From NCBI GenBank assembly GCA_945872015.1, contig CAMBYJ010000061.1, positions 1 through 8,846 on the forward strand: a DNA stretch of 8,846 bases. Direction: 5' to 3'. Below, one piece after another: positions 1 through 7,154 of the stretch. The notes under the pieces are model-generated. The model was not told where the DNA came from, made no database searches, and was given only the letters and a program-made list of their open reading frames with translations. Origin of the DNA: Chitinophaga pinensis (lineage in GTDB: Bacteria; Bacteroidota; Bacteroidia; AKYH767-A; OLB10). Within the stretch, counting starts at the first letter, position 1, and each line of letters begins with the position of its first letter. The translations under genes and the position numbers were made by a program.

Positions 1-648
1 ACTAATCAAGTTAGTGGTGAAGCAAGTGTAAGTTACTTATACTCGCTTGAGGCCGCAAAAAATATTCATCAATATAATCCTAATGCTAAAATAATAATCC
101 TATTACGTAATCCTGCAGAACGTGCATGGAGTCATTTTTTGATGGAAAAGAGAATGGGATTGGTAGCTACGAATTTTTCAGATGCATTTACCCTCTACAA
201 TAACGAAGATCGTAAGATATGGGGTAAAGACCCGATTTTCTTAAGTGGTGGTTTGTACTATTTACAAGTAAAAAGATTCCTAGATATTTTTCCAAAAGAA
301 CAATTATTTATTTGTTTTTATGAAGACTATAAAGCAAATCCACAGAAATTAATTACTGAACTATTAAATTTCTTAGGCATCGATAATAAAGAGGAAATAA
401 AAATAAAAATTGCTAACGAAGCTCGTAAAAGTATTTTCGATAGTTTCTTGCCTTCAGGTGGATTAAAGCATACATTGAGAAGTATTGCGCAAAAAACAGG
501 ATTACATGCTACTTTAAAAAGAATACTATCGAAAAAAAATGATGAGAAACTACCTGCAGCTATTCGAATACAATTAAACAATTACTACTTAGCAGATATT
601 CTTAAATTAGAGGAGTTACTTCATGTTAATCTCAATAATTGGAAATAA
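1..648 (+). CDS. Sulfotransferase, 5'-truncated by the window edge
   Basis: The reading frame is open from base 1, so the gene begins upstream; 215 residues plus the TAA stop are visible. Visible residues 6-12 (GEASVSY) and 30-46 (KIIILLRNPAERAWSHF) match the central region of PAPS-dependent sulfotransferases of the heparan-sulfate sulfotransferase-like group, where the RNPxxRAxS element binds the 3'-phosphate of PAPS. Seen: R36, N37, P38, R41 and S44 are intact. The C-terminus, with LEELLHVNLNNW just before the stop, is the usual end of this group, so only the N-terminus with the 5'-phosphosulfate loop is missing, perhaps 60-90 residues. Such enzymes transfer sulfate to a hydroxyl or amino group, here probably on a sugar of the polysaccharide made by the locus (inference). 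The stop lies 2 bp before the next ATG, indicating an operon. An internal TTG at 139 is not the start, because conserved sequence precedes it. Confidence 0.88.
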   Translation, partial: TNQVSGEASVSYLYSLEAAKNIHQYNPNAKIIILLRNPAERAWSHFLMEKRMGLVATNFSDAFTLYNNEDRKIWGKDPIFLSGGLYYLQVKRFLDIFPKEQLFICFYEDYKANPQKLITELLNFLGIDNKEEIKIKIANEARKSIFDSFLPSGGLKHTLRSIAQKTGLHATLKRILSKKNDEKLPAAIRIQLNNYYLADILKLEELLHVNLNNWK

Positions 649-650
649 AT

Positions 651-1919
651 ATGAAAATAAATGTAAGCGCAGATAGTATTATCAAAAATAGTTTTTACCA
701 GTTTTTATGGTTTACTTTTTTTGCAAGCGCATTTTTTATTTTCGGTCGTGTACCTAACCGACTCTTTGTTGATATTACTTCCGTTGCATTTATTTTTATT
801 CTATTATTCCAATATGGATTAGAAATTGTAAAATCTATTCAACGCAAAAAAATAAAAGGTATCACGATAATCATGATGCCATTTATCCTTATACCGATTA
901 TAAGTGCAATTCAATCGAATAAAGTTTTTGGACAACCACTCGCTTACGGAATTCTGGCGCAACGACAATTAACGATGATTTTATGTGCTCATTTTATTGC
1001 ATGTGCGTTAGGCGATGGATGGTTAACAAAAGAAAAATTTGAAAAGTATTTTATTGGCTCGTTACATATTCTATTAGTTGTATTTCTCTTTTTCTATTTG
1101 TTTGTTAACCCCGTCCACTTTATTAATTCTGAATTTGTAACTCTTAGTCCTAATAAAGGATATCGCTATGAATTTCCCGATTCATGTGTCTATGGTTTAT
1201 TTCTATACGGACTTTTTAAAATCTGGATATTAAAAGAAAAGAGCTGGCTATTCTCAGTACTACTGTGCAGCTTTTATATTTTGAACTTTTTAATGGATAG
1301 AACACAACTCATAGCAATCGTTGGAACTATTTGTGTTTATTGGGCTTTAAACTTTTCGCTCCCTAGAATTATAAGAACATTCATTGTTGGAGGTATTGGT
1401 GCAATATTATTTTTAGGAGTTGTCGGTTTAATTGCGCCTGAATTCATTGAAAAAAATATTAAGCTTTATGTAACCGCAGGTGAAACCTTATCGGGTGAAA
1501 AAGTATCGGAATCATCTACTCATGTTCGATTTATGGAATCGAAAATTGCTTTAGCTGGCTTTTTAAAACATCCAATACTAGGTGTAGGATTTCTTAGTAA
1601 TAAATGGAATGACGGTTTTAGAAGTTTGAACAAACATTTTTATCCTATTGACGTAGGACTGCTAGGAAATTTATTCGTTTATGGAATATTTGGCACTTTG
1701 ATATTTTACATTCCATTCTATTATTCATGGAGGTATAGTTTTAAAATAAACAAAAAAGATGATGCTTTAATAGTATCAACAATCTATGTTATGCTATTTC
1801 AATTTGCAGATTACTTTACATGCGCCTCTAATCAGAAGTTTTATGGTGTAATTGCAGTATACTTTGGAATCATTTATTATTACCGTTACAGAAAAGAAAA
1901 TTTAATTGACTCAAAATGA
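651..1919 (+). CDS. Wzy/WaaL-like polysaccharide polymerase or O-antigen ligase family membrane protein
   Basis: This is a 422-residue, strongly hydrophobic protein with roughly 10-12 predicted membrane segments (for example near residues 17-32, 41-60, 71-87, 136-152, 199-230, 242-262, 336-358 and 371-410). A long, more polar segment near 263-335 corresponds to the large periplasmic loop typical of O-antigen ligases and polymerases. It holds R293 in HVRF and the characteristic HPILGVGF at 307-314, followed by D334 and a Gly-rich membrane segment (GLLGNLFVYGIFG). Family knowledge: these proteins join lipid-linked oligosaccharides into a polymer or transfer glycans to an acceptor outside the cytoplasm. 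Polymerase and ligase cannot be told apart by eye. I chose ATG 651 over an in-frame TTG at 639, since ATG avoids overlapping the upstream gene and no Shine-Dalgarno supports TTG. Its TGA stop overlaps the next start by 4 bp. Confidence 0.8.
   Translation: MKINVSADSIIKNSFYQFLWFTFFASAFFIFGRVPNRLFVDITSVAFIFILLFQYGLEIVKSIQRKKIKGITIIMMPFILIPIISAIQSNKVFGQPLAYGILAQRQLTMILCAHFIACALGDGWLTKEKFEKYFIGSLHILLVVFLFFYLFVNPVHFINSEFVTLSPNKGYRYEFPDSCVYGLFLYGLFKIWILKEKSWLFSVLLCSFYILNFLMDRTQLIAIVGTICVYWALNFSLPRIIRTFIVGGIGAILFLGVVGLIAPEFIEKNIKLYVTAGETLSGEKVSESSTHVRFMESKIALAGFLKHPILGVGFLSNKWNDGFRSLNKHFYPIDVGLLGNLFVYGIFGTLIFYIPFYYSWRYSFKINKKDDALIVSTIYVMLFQFADYFTCASNQKFYGVIAVYFGIIYYYRYRKENLIDSK
1916..1919 (+). other. 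ATGA start-stop overlap (translational coupling)
   Basis: The ATG of the second sulfotransferase overlaps the TGA stop of the Wzy/WaaL-like gene by four bases. There is no Shine-Dalgarno upstream, so terminating ribosomes probably reinitiate here. Confidence 0.85.
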
Positions 1920-2914
1920 TTTTTGTTGTTGGGAATAGCAGGTCAGGTACAACATTATTAGGAAGAATGCTTGGGAATAATTCCAATGTAAAATTATTTC
2001 CTGAGTTACATTTATTCGGACCCTGCGTTGCGCATGGTAAAGAACTTGAGAAAATTTCAGCTAAAGAATGTGATGAAATTTTTATGTGGCTGCTTGATGT
2101 ATTAGACAATGGTTTTTTCGCTAAACGTAATCCAAAATTTTATGAAGAAAAAGCTCAACAAATGCGAGCAACTTTTTATAAGGAAAATGTTGATGCATGG
2201 GATGCTTACGAGTATTTCATAAAAAATAATCTTAAGGGAAGCTTGATTCCCTGTGAAGATATGCCTGGAAATGTATTTAAGTTAAACCAAATACTATTGA
2301 AATTCCCATCATGCAAAATAATAAATATCGTTAGAGATCCTCGTGATATTATTTTATCTCAGAAAAAACGATATCAACGTAGGATGATGGGAGGACATTA
2401 TATTTCGAGTGCGAACCTTATTCGATTCTGGGCAAATTATCATCCATACTTTATTTCACATATCTGGAAGAACGCCGTACGTGCAGGCATTGCCTATGAA
2501 AATCATCCTAACGTAATCAATGTGCGTTTTGAAGATTTAGTTTTAAATACCAAAGATACCTTAATTAAAATTTGTTCACATTGCAATATTACCTATGAAG
2601 ATAGTATGATGCATGTGCCTCAATTTGGAAGCTCTACAATAGTTGATGACCCTACTAAATTTGGCGTTGCCAATGAACGTGTAGGAACGTGGAATAAGGG
2701 TGATTTATCAAATGGAGAATTAGAGATATGTGAAACTATTGGTAAAAAAGAAATGATGCATTTTAACTATCCACTCAGCAACATAAAATCAAGTATATTT
2801 GTTAAACTGTGGTTCTACTTATTACTACCTGTTAAAGGCGCAATTTCATTTTTATTCAATTGGAAAAGTACAAAAGGGATTATTGATTTTATTAAAACGA
2901 GAATTATAAATTAA
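1916..2914 (+). CDS. PAPS-dependent sulfotransferase with hydrophobic C-terminal tail
   Basis: This complete 332-residue protein opens directly with the 5'-phosphosulfate-binding loop: VGNSRSGTTLL, residues 5-15, with G11, T12 and T13. It also carries the 3'-phosphate-binding element IVRDPRDIILS at 138-148 (R140, D141, P142, R143), a VRFEDLVLN strand-loop at 203-211 and a C-terminal RVGTWNKGDLS element at 255-265. These are hallmarks of the sulfotransferase family. The acceptor is unknown, but context suggests a sugar of the locus polysaccharide. Sequence and motif style differ clearly from the sulfotransferase at the left edge (RDPRD here, RNPAER there), so the two probably modify different positions. 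After the catalytic core, at about residue 287, there is an extension with a hydrophobic stretch (about 294-314) and basic residues, a possible membrane tether. Its start overlaps the upstream stop (ATGA) and its stop abuts the next ATG, so translation is probably coupled. Confidence 0.88.
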   Translation: MIFVVGNSRSGTTLLGRMLGNNSNVKLFPELHLFGPCVAHGKELEKISAKECDEIFMWLLDVLDNGFFAKRNPKFYEEKAQQMRATFYKENVDAWDAYEYFIKNNLKGSLIPCEDMPGNVFKLNQILLKFPSCKIINIVRDPRDIILSQKKRYQRRMMGGHYISSANLIRFWANYHPYFISHIWKNAVRAGIAYENHPNVINVRFEDLVLNTKDTLIKICSHCNITYEDSMMHVPQFGSSTIVDDPTKFGVANERVGTWNKGDLSNGELEICETIGKKEMMHFNYPLSNIKSSIFVKLWFYLLLPVKGAISFLFNWKSTKGIIDFIKTRIIN

Positions 2915-2917
2915 ATG
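2912..2917 (+). other. TAAATG zero-gap junction
   Basis: The stop of the second sulfotransferase (TAA) is followed directly by the ATG of the glycoside hydrolase, with no spacer and only an A-rich upstream region instead of a Shine-Dalgarno. This supports co-transcription and coupled translation. Confidence 0.8.
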
Positions 2918-4054
2918 CAAAACAAAAAAATATTTTTCTTAGTTGGTCTTTTTACCTTATCGGTACTGATAGTGTTAGGTTTTAAAATCATAAAACAAAA
3001 CAATGTTTGTAATACTGAATATGTAAAAGCAATTTCAAAAAAATATCCTGTTGGCTGGCCTTGGAAGGGTGTATCAGTGCAGTCAGGAAAATCTGACTAT
3101 AGAGATATTGCAGTTTTAAAAGAAGCAGGAGCTAACTTTGTTCGTATCCAATTAAAACCATGTAAACGCACAGACAATGGCAAGATATCACCTATAGATG
3201 CATTTTATAATGAGCTTGTATGGACGGATAAAATCCTAGATGAATGTAAAAAGCAAAACATCACAGCCATGATTGCTTATAATATGTTTGTATTAGATCC
3301 TAACGATCCTGTTGATGACAAGTCTTCTGAATTCTGGCAAGGGAACAAATATCTAGATAGTTCATATGCTCAGATAGACATCATCTGTAAAAGATATAAA
3401 AACAGAGGAAATGAATTATGCGCGTATGAGTTTATGAGTGAACCAGCAATAGGAGGTGATGAGCTTTCTAGTGCGAGCAATCCTCCGCGATTAGAAGAGT
3501 TTTTTAAAAACACCCTAAAGATAATTCGTAAATACGATAACGTTAGATACTTCCTATTAACTCCTGGTCCTTATGGGAAACCTCTGAATTATATTAGATT
3601 TAAAGGATTCAATATTAAGGATGATAAATTAATTTATGGCGCACATCAGTATTTACCTCAACAATACACACATCAAGGAATTAAAAAAAGACCAAGAGGA
3701 ATTAATTATCCAGGAGTCATTGCTGGTAAAAATTGGGATAAAAATGCGCTGATTAAATCATTTAATGCTCTTAAAACATTTGAAACAAAAACAGGCTATC
3801 CCATATTTATTGGAGAATTTCAGTCTGTACGCTGGGCTCCAAATTGTAATCAGTGGGTGAAAGATGTTATTGAAATAATGAATGATAATAAATGGGGATG
3901 GGCCTATTTTGCTTACCAACCTGATTATGATTTCTGGAATCCTTACATGGAAGTAAAAAATCCGAATGACAATTACAAAGATTGGACATTAGAGAATAAA
4001 GGACGAGAATCGGAAATTTGGAAATATTTGACTTCAACAGGATTTAAAAAATAA
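2915..4054 (+). CDS. Membrane-anchored GH5-like (cellulase-fold) glycoside hydrolase
   Basis: The protein has 379 residues. Residues 6-22 form a hydrophobic N-terminal segment after two lysines, a signal anchor or uncleaved signal peptide, so the catalytic domain is expected outside the cytoplasm. The rest follows the (beta/alpha)8 GH5 pattern: GVSVQSG at 52-58, a LKEAGANFVRIQL strand at 68-80, YEFMSEP at 171-177 with candidate acid/base E176, YGAHQY at 241-246 with H244 and Y246, and FIGEF at 298-302 with candidate nucleophile E301, followed by the W327/W329 region. The Asn normally preceding the acid/base Glu (NEP) is Ser175. Six cysteines (32, 83, 111, 158, 169, 311) would allow disulfides. 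In polysaccharide loci such hydrolases usually trim, release or edit the polymer; that role is inference. There is no gap to the upstream gene and 4 bp to the downstream one. Substrate unknown. Confidence 0.8.
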   Translation: MQNKKIFFLVGLFTLSVLIVLGFKIIKQNNVCNTEYVKAISKKYPVGWPWKGVSVQSGKSDYRDIAVLKEAGANFVRIQLKPCKRTDNGKISPIDAFYNELVWTDKILDECKKQNITAMIAYNMFVLDPNDPVDDKSSEFWQGNKYLDSSYAQIDIICKRYKNRGNELCAYEFMSEPAIGGDELSSASNPPRLEEFFKNTLKIIRKYDNVRYFLLTPGPYGKPLNYIRFKGFNIKDDKLIYGAHQYLPQQYTHQGIKKRPRGINYPGVIAGKNWDKNALIKSFNALKTFETKTGYPIFIGEFQSVRWAPNCNQWVKDVIEIMNDNKWGWAYFAYQPDYDFWNPYMEVKNPNDNYKDWTLENKGRESEIWKYLTSTGFKK

Positions 4055-4058
4055 CAGA

Positions 4059-5225
4059 ATGAAAGTAGCAATCATAGATAAGGTTGGAAGTAAAGCTGGT
4101 ATTGATCACTATGATATTTCCTTATTACGTGGACTAATTGCTGCTGGTGATGACTGTTACTTATATTCTAATTTTGATTGCAATGAACCACACGTAAAAT
4201 ATAAAAAGTACTTTGATAATGTTGGTGTTGGAAAATTAAAATCGGTTATTAGCACCTTCACTGGTTTCTTTGCAAGTATGATTAACGCAAAAGTATCAGG
4301 AGTACATTGGTTAATCTTCCATATATTCAGTCCTAACAGCTTTGATTTAATCACATTACTTGTTGCGCGATTATTAGGCTTTAAAGTTTTAACTATTGTT
4401 CATGATATTGAAAGTTTAGAGTTTACTACTTCACCATTAATAAAAAATTGGGTGGTAGATAAATTGCCTAATCAACGAGTGGTGCATAATAATTTTTGCA
4501 AAGAGGAAATTGCTAAAATAATTTCTGAAAAATCATTGCAACGAACAGCTATTATTCCTCATGTAAATTTTATTCAGTTATTTGACGAATATCATGACGA
4601 TGATAACAAAGTAGTACGTTTGAAAAATAACAATACTGTTATCAATAAGCTTTCTCCTCAAATTGCTGAAGCAATTAAAAATGGTGAAGAGCTATTATTA
4701 TTTTTTGGTCAAATAAAAAAAGCAAAAGGGGTTGATATACTATTAAGAGCTGCTGCTGAAACGAAAAGTAATTACAAACTAATAATAGCAGGGAAATTAC
4801 GATTTGAAGATTGGGATAAATATGATGCGATTATCAAAGAACATGGATTAACAGAAAAAGTTATTCCTGTTATCCGACATATAAGCGATGAAGAAAGAGA
4901 TGTGTTGTTCGCAATTTGTAAAGCGGTGATTCTACCCTATCGTTTTATCTACCAAAGTGGTGTTTTATTAATGGCTATGAGTTTTCCTAAAATAGTTTTA
5001 GCATCTGATTTATCTCCTAATTCGGATATTGTAGAAGATGGCAAAAACGGATTTTTATTTAAGTGCAAAGATGTTAGTCACCTTGCAGGAAAACTAGACA
5101 ATTTATTTACTGAAAGCTATAATACCGACTTGCTATTAAAAAATGCAATGCACGATATTGATGAAAAGAATAGTCCTGTTCTAATAGGCAAAAAATTTCA
5201 CGAAGCGATGCTTAACCTTAAATAA
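4059..5225 (+). CDS. GT-B glycosyltransferase, GT4-like
   Basis: This 388-residue protein has a GT-B layout. The N-terminal Rossmann half starts with MKVAIID and includes IVHDIESLE at 113-121. The C-terminal donor-binding half starts near 211 with LLLFFGQIKKAKGVDILL (G217, K220, K224, G225), then LIIAGK at 241-246. The segment ILPYRFIYQSGVLLMAM (291-307) leads into SDLSPNSDIVEDGKNGFLF (316-334). Family knowledge: such enzymes transfer a sugar from a nucleotide donor at the cytoplasmic membrane face, typically during assembly of a lipid-linked repeat unit. The usual E-x7-E donor motif is not preserved: the aligned positions are I297 and M305, as in the PYxxxxQSG branch of GT4-like enzymes. No signal peptide or membrane segment is evident. 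ATG 4059 follows the upstream stop by 4 bp without a Shine-Dalgarno. Sugar and linkage cannot be read from the sequence. Confidence 0.87.
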   Translation: MKVAIIDKVGSKAGIDHYDISLLRGLIAAGDDCYLYSNFDCNEPHVKYKKYFDNVGVGKLKSVISTFTGFFASMINAKVSGVHWLIFHIFSPNSFDLITLLVARLLGFKVLTIVHDIESLEFTTSPLIKNWVVDKLPNQRVVHNNFCKEEIAKIISEKSLQRTAIIPHVNFIQLFDEYHDDDNKVVRLKNNNTVINKLSPQIAEAIKNGEELLLFFGQIKKAKGVDILLRAAAETKSNYKLIIAGKLRFEDWDKYDAIIKEHGLTEKVIPVIRHISDEERDVLFAICKAVILPYRFIYQSGVLLMAMSFPKIVLASDLSPNSDIVEDGKNGFLFKCKDVSHLAGKLDNLFTESYNTDLLLKNAMHDIDEKNSPVLIGKKFHEAMLNLK

Positions 5226-5261
5226 TTTACAATCGTTTAATCAAGAATAATTATTTACAAC
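5226..5261 (+). other. 36-bp AT-rich intergenic gap, the widest in the + strand cluster
   Basis: This is the only + strand gap longer than 4 bp. It lies just after an AATAATTTACAA sequence (5221-5232) that recurs imperfectly as AATAATTATTTACAA at 5246-5260, and it includes the self-complementary AATAATTATT (5246-5255). No convincing Bacteroidota promoter (TTTG then TAnnTTTG), Shine-Dalgarno or terminator stem is visible. It may be only a spacer, and the downstream gene can still be co-transcribed. Confidence 0.3.
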
Positions 5262-7130
5262 ATGAAGAAAAATAAAGAAAAAACAATTCAAAAAACGAAT
5301 GAAAATTCAGTTTTAATATGGATAGGTTTAATAACTATTATTTTACTTGGACTATTTATTTATTCTAATTCTCACGATTGCTCTTTTCAATTTGATGATA
5401 AACATAATATCACCAACAACGAAACCATCAGAAATATTTCTAACATAAAAGAAATGTGGGAAAGTAATAAATCCCGAATTGTTCCTGTTTACACATTTGC
5501 AATTAACTATCATTTTAGTAAATACAATGTTGGCAGTTATCATTTGTTAAATATCATAATACATTTAATTGCATCGTGCTTAGTATTCTGGATTATAAGG
5601 ATGCTATTCAAATCGCCTGTTTTAAAAGATCATTCACTAGCAAAACATCAAACAGCAATTGCATTAATTACTGCTTTAATGTTTGTTTCTCATCCGCTGG
5701 CAACAAGCGCAGTTACTTATATAGTACAACGCATGGCTTCGATGGTTGCTATGTTTTATTTGCTATCTATTGGTTTGTATTTAAAAGGAAGATTAACCAA
5801 AGAAAAGGCTGTATTGTATTATTCGCTCGCAGGAATTACAGCGCTATTTGCGTTTTTAACTAAAGAAAATGCTTACACACTTCCGCTTGCAATAGCTTTA
5901 ATTGAAATTTTCTTTTTTACTACTAAAAATATCGTAATTGATTTTAAAGACAAGAAAATTATTTTTGCACTCTTAGGAACTATTGCATTTATTGCAATTA
6001 CGTTATCTATCTTTTCATTTAGCATTTTTAATCCAATTGCTCCTTCAAGTCTTAACCGAGAAACAATTACATCTTCCAACTATTTCATTACACAGTTAGG
6101 TGTTATAGTAAAATACCTTCAGCTATTAATCTTACCAATTAATCAGAATATTGATCATGATGTAAAATTAACAAGTAACTTGTTTGAGTTAAGCACTTTG
6201 TTAAGTGGTTTGTTTTTGGTTTCGTTAGTTGCATTAGCCATCTATCTTTTCAATAAAAACAGAATTGTTTCATTTGGAATTATTTGGTTTTTCTTAACTA
6301 TATCGATTGAATCTAGTATTATTCCTATTACCGATTTAATATTTGAACATAGAACATATCTGCCTTCAGTTGGATTCTATTTAATAGTAAGCTGCATTAT
6401 CTATCAATATATCTATTCAAGAAATAAAGGATTAACTACTGCCTTATTTGTGTTTATAATTGGAAGCTATTCATTACTTACCATCCAGCGAAACAAAGTC
6501 TGGAAAGATGAAATAAGCTTATGGACGGATGCGAACATTAAAGCACCAAATAAAGTAAGACCATTTTTAAATTTAGGATATGCGTATGGCAATAAACAGC
6601 AATGGGATAAAGCAATTTACAATTTTAATAATGTAAATAGATTAGAACCTAATTATCACGCTGCAGCATATAGTAATTTAGGTATCGCGTATTGGGCAAT
6701 AGGACAAAAAGAAAAATCGATGGAGAATTATTCGATGGCCATTAAAGTTGACTCGACTTATGCTGATGCTTATTATGGCCGTGGAGTTTGTTACTATTAT
6801 TTAAATGACCAGGATAAAGCATTACAGGATTATTCGAAAGCGCTTAAGTATTTACAACGACCAGAATTATATTTCAACCGCGCTCTGATTTATTCCAATA
6901 AAAAAATGTGGAATGAAGCAATAACAGATTTTTCGAAAGCTATTTCAACAACTCCTGATAATTCAAGCTTATACTATAATCGCGGATTAGCATATGGAGG
7001 TATGAATCAATGGGAGCTAGCGGCTGATGACTTTACAAAGACACTTGAATTAGATCCGCAAAATAAATCTGCTGCAACTAATCGCGAATTTGCATTTTCA
7101 AAATTGAAAGAAACTGCAAATAAGAAATAA
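5262..7130 (+). CDS. TMTC-like GT-C membrane glycosyltransferase with C-terminal TPR repeats
   Basis: This 622-residue protein has two parts. Residues 1-410 contain about 11-12 membrane segments (the first near 17-34, the last near 390-407). The first extracytoplasmic loop (35-92) carries FDDKHNI with D45/D46, the acidic pair typical of GT-C enzymes. It is followed by RIVPVYTFAINY, GSYHLLNIIIH (91-101), HPLATSAVTYIVQR (144-157), TKENAYTLP (200-208) and FEHRTYLPSVGF (361-372). These match the order of motifs in eukaryotic TMTC O-mannosyltransferases and their bacterial relatives. Residues 432-602 form five TPR repeats of about 34 residues, starting near 432, 466, 500, 533 and 567, likely outside the cytoplasm for acceptor or partner binding. 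Family knowledge: GT-C enzymes use polyprenyl- or dolichyl-phosphate sugars. The target here, protein or glycan, is unknown. It is last in the cluster, 36 bp after the glycosyltransferase and 24 bp from the convergent glmS stop. Confidence 0.8.
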   Translation: MKKNKEKTIQKTNENSVLIWIGLITIILLGLFIYSNSHDCSFQFDDKHNITNNETIRNISNIKEMWESNKSRIVPVYTFAINYHFSKYNVGSYHLLNIIIHLIASCLVFWIIRMLFKSPVLKDHSLAKHQTAIALITALMFVSHPLATSAVTYIVQRMASMVAMFYLLSIGLYLKGRLTKEKAVLYYSLAGITALFAFLTKENAYTLPLAIALIEIFFFTTKNIVIDFKDKKIIFALLGTIAFIAITLSIFSFSIFNPIAPSSLNRETITSSNYFITQLGVIVKYLQLLILPINQNIDHDVKLTSNLFELSTLLSGLFLVSLVALAIYLFNKNRIVSFGIIWFFLTISIESSIIPITDLIFEHRTYLPSVGFYLIVSCIIYQYIYSRNKGLTTALFVFIIGSYSLLTIQRNKVWKDEISLWTDANIKAPNKVRPFLNLGYAYGNKQQWDKAIYNFNNVNRLEPNYHAAAYSNLGIAYWAIGQKEKSMENYSMAIKVDSTYADAYYGRGVCYYYLNDQDKALQDYSKALKYLQRPELYFNRALIYSNKKMWNEAITDFSKAISTTPDNSSLYYNRGLAYGGMNQWELAADDFTKTLELDPQNKSAATNREFAFSKLKETANKK

Positions 7131-7154
7131 CCCGATAAGCTTTTAATTCTACTG
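7131..7154. other. Convergent 24-bp intergenic region without a visible terminator
   Basis: This spacer separates the stop of the TPR protein from the stop of glmS. I see no G+C-rich stem with a T-run on either strand. The short palindrome AAGCTT is too small to count. Termination may be factor-dependent, or the transcripts may overlap at their 3' ends. Confidence 0.4.

Noticed and set aside
327..581. Minus-strand open frame of 84 codons, and similar ones at 1870-2109, 4157-4354, 5352-5543 and 5873-6079
   Set aside because: All are antisense to well-supported genes, and their apparent hydrophobicity follows from the A/T-rich template.
139..648. Start of the first sulfotransferase at TTG 139
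   Set aside because: Conserved sulfotransferase sequence (GEASVSY and the RNPAER element) continues upstream in the same frame to base 1, so the gene begins outside the window.
639..650. TTG start at 639 for the Wzy/WaaL-like gene
   Set aside because: It would add only four residues and a 10-bp overlap; ATG 651 gives a plain start 2 bp after the previous stop.
3000..3015. Lipoprotein lipobox around Cys32 of the glycoside hydrolase
   Set aside because: The residues before the Cys (N-N-V) and the charged stretch between them and the hydrophobic segment do not fit a lipobox.
5576..5863. 95-codon open frame inside the TMTC-like gene
   Set aside because: It lies in another frame of a clearly coding membrane segment and shows no recognisable domain or start context.
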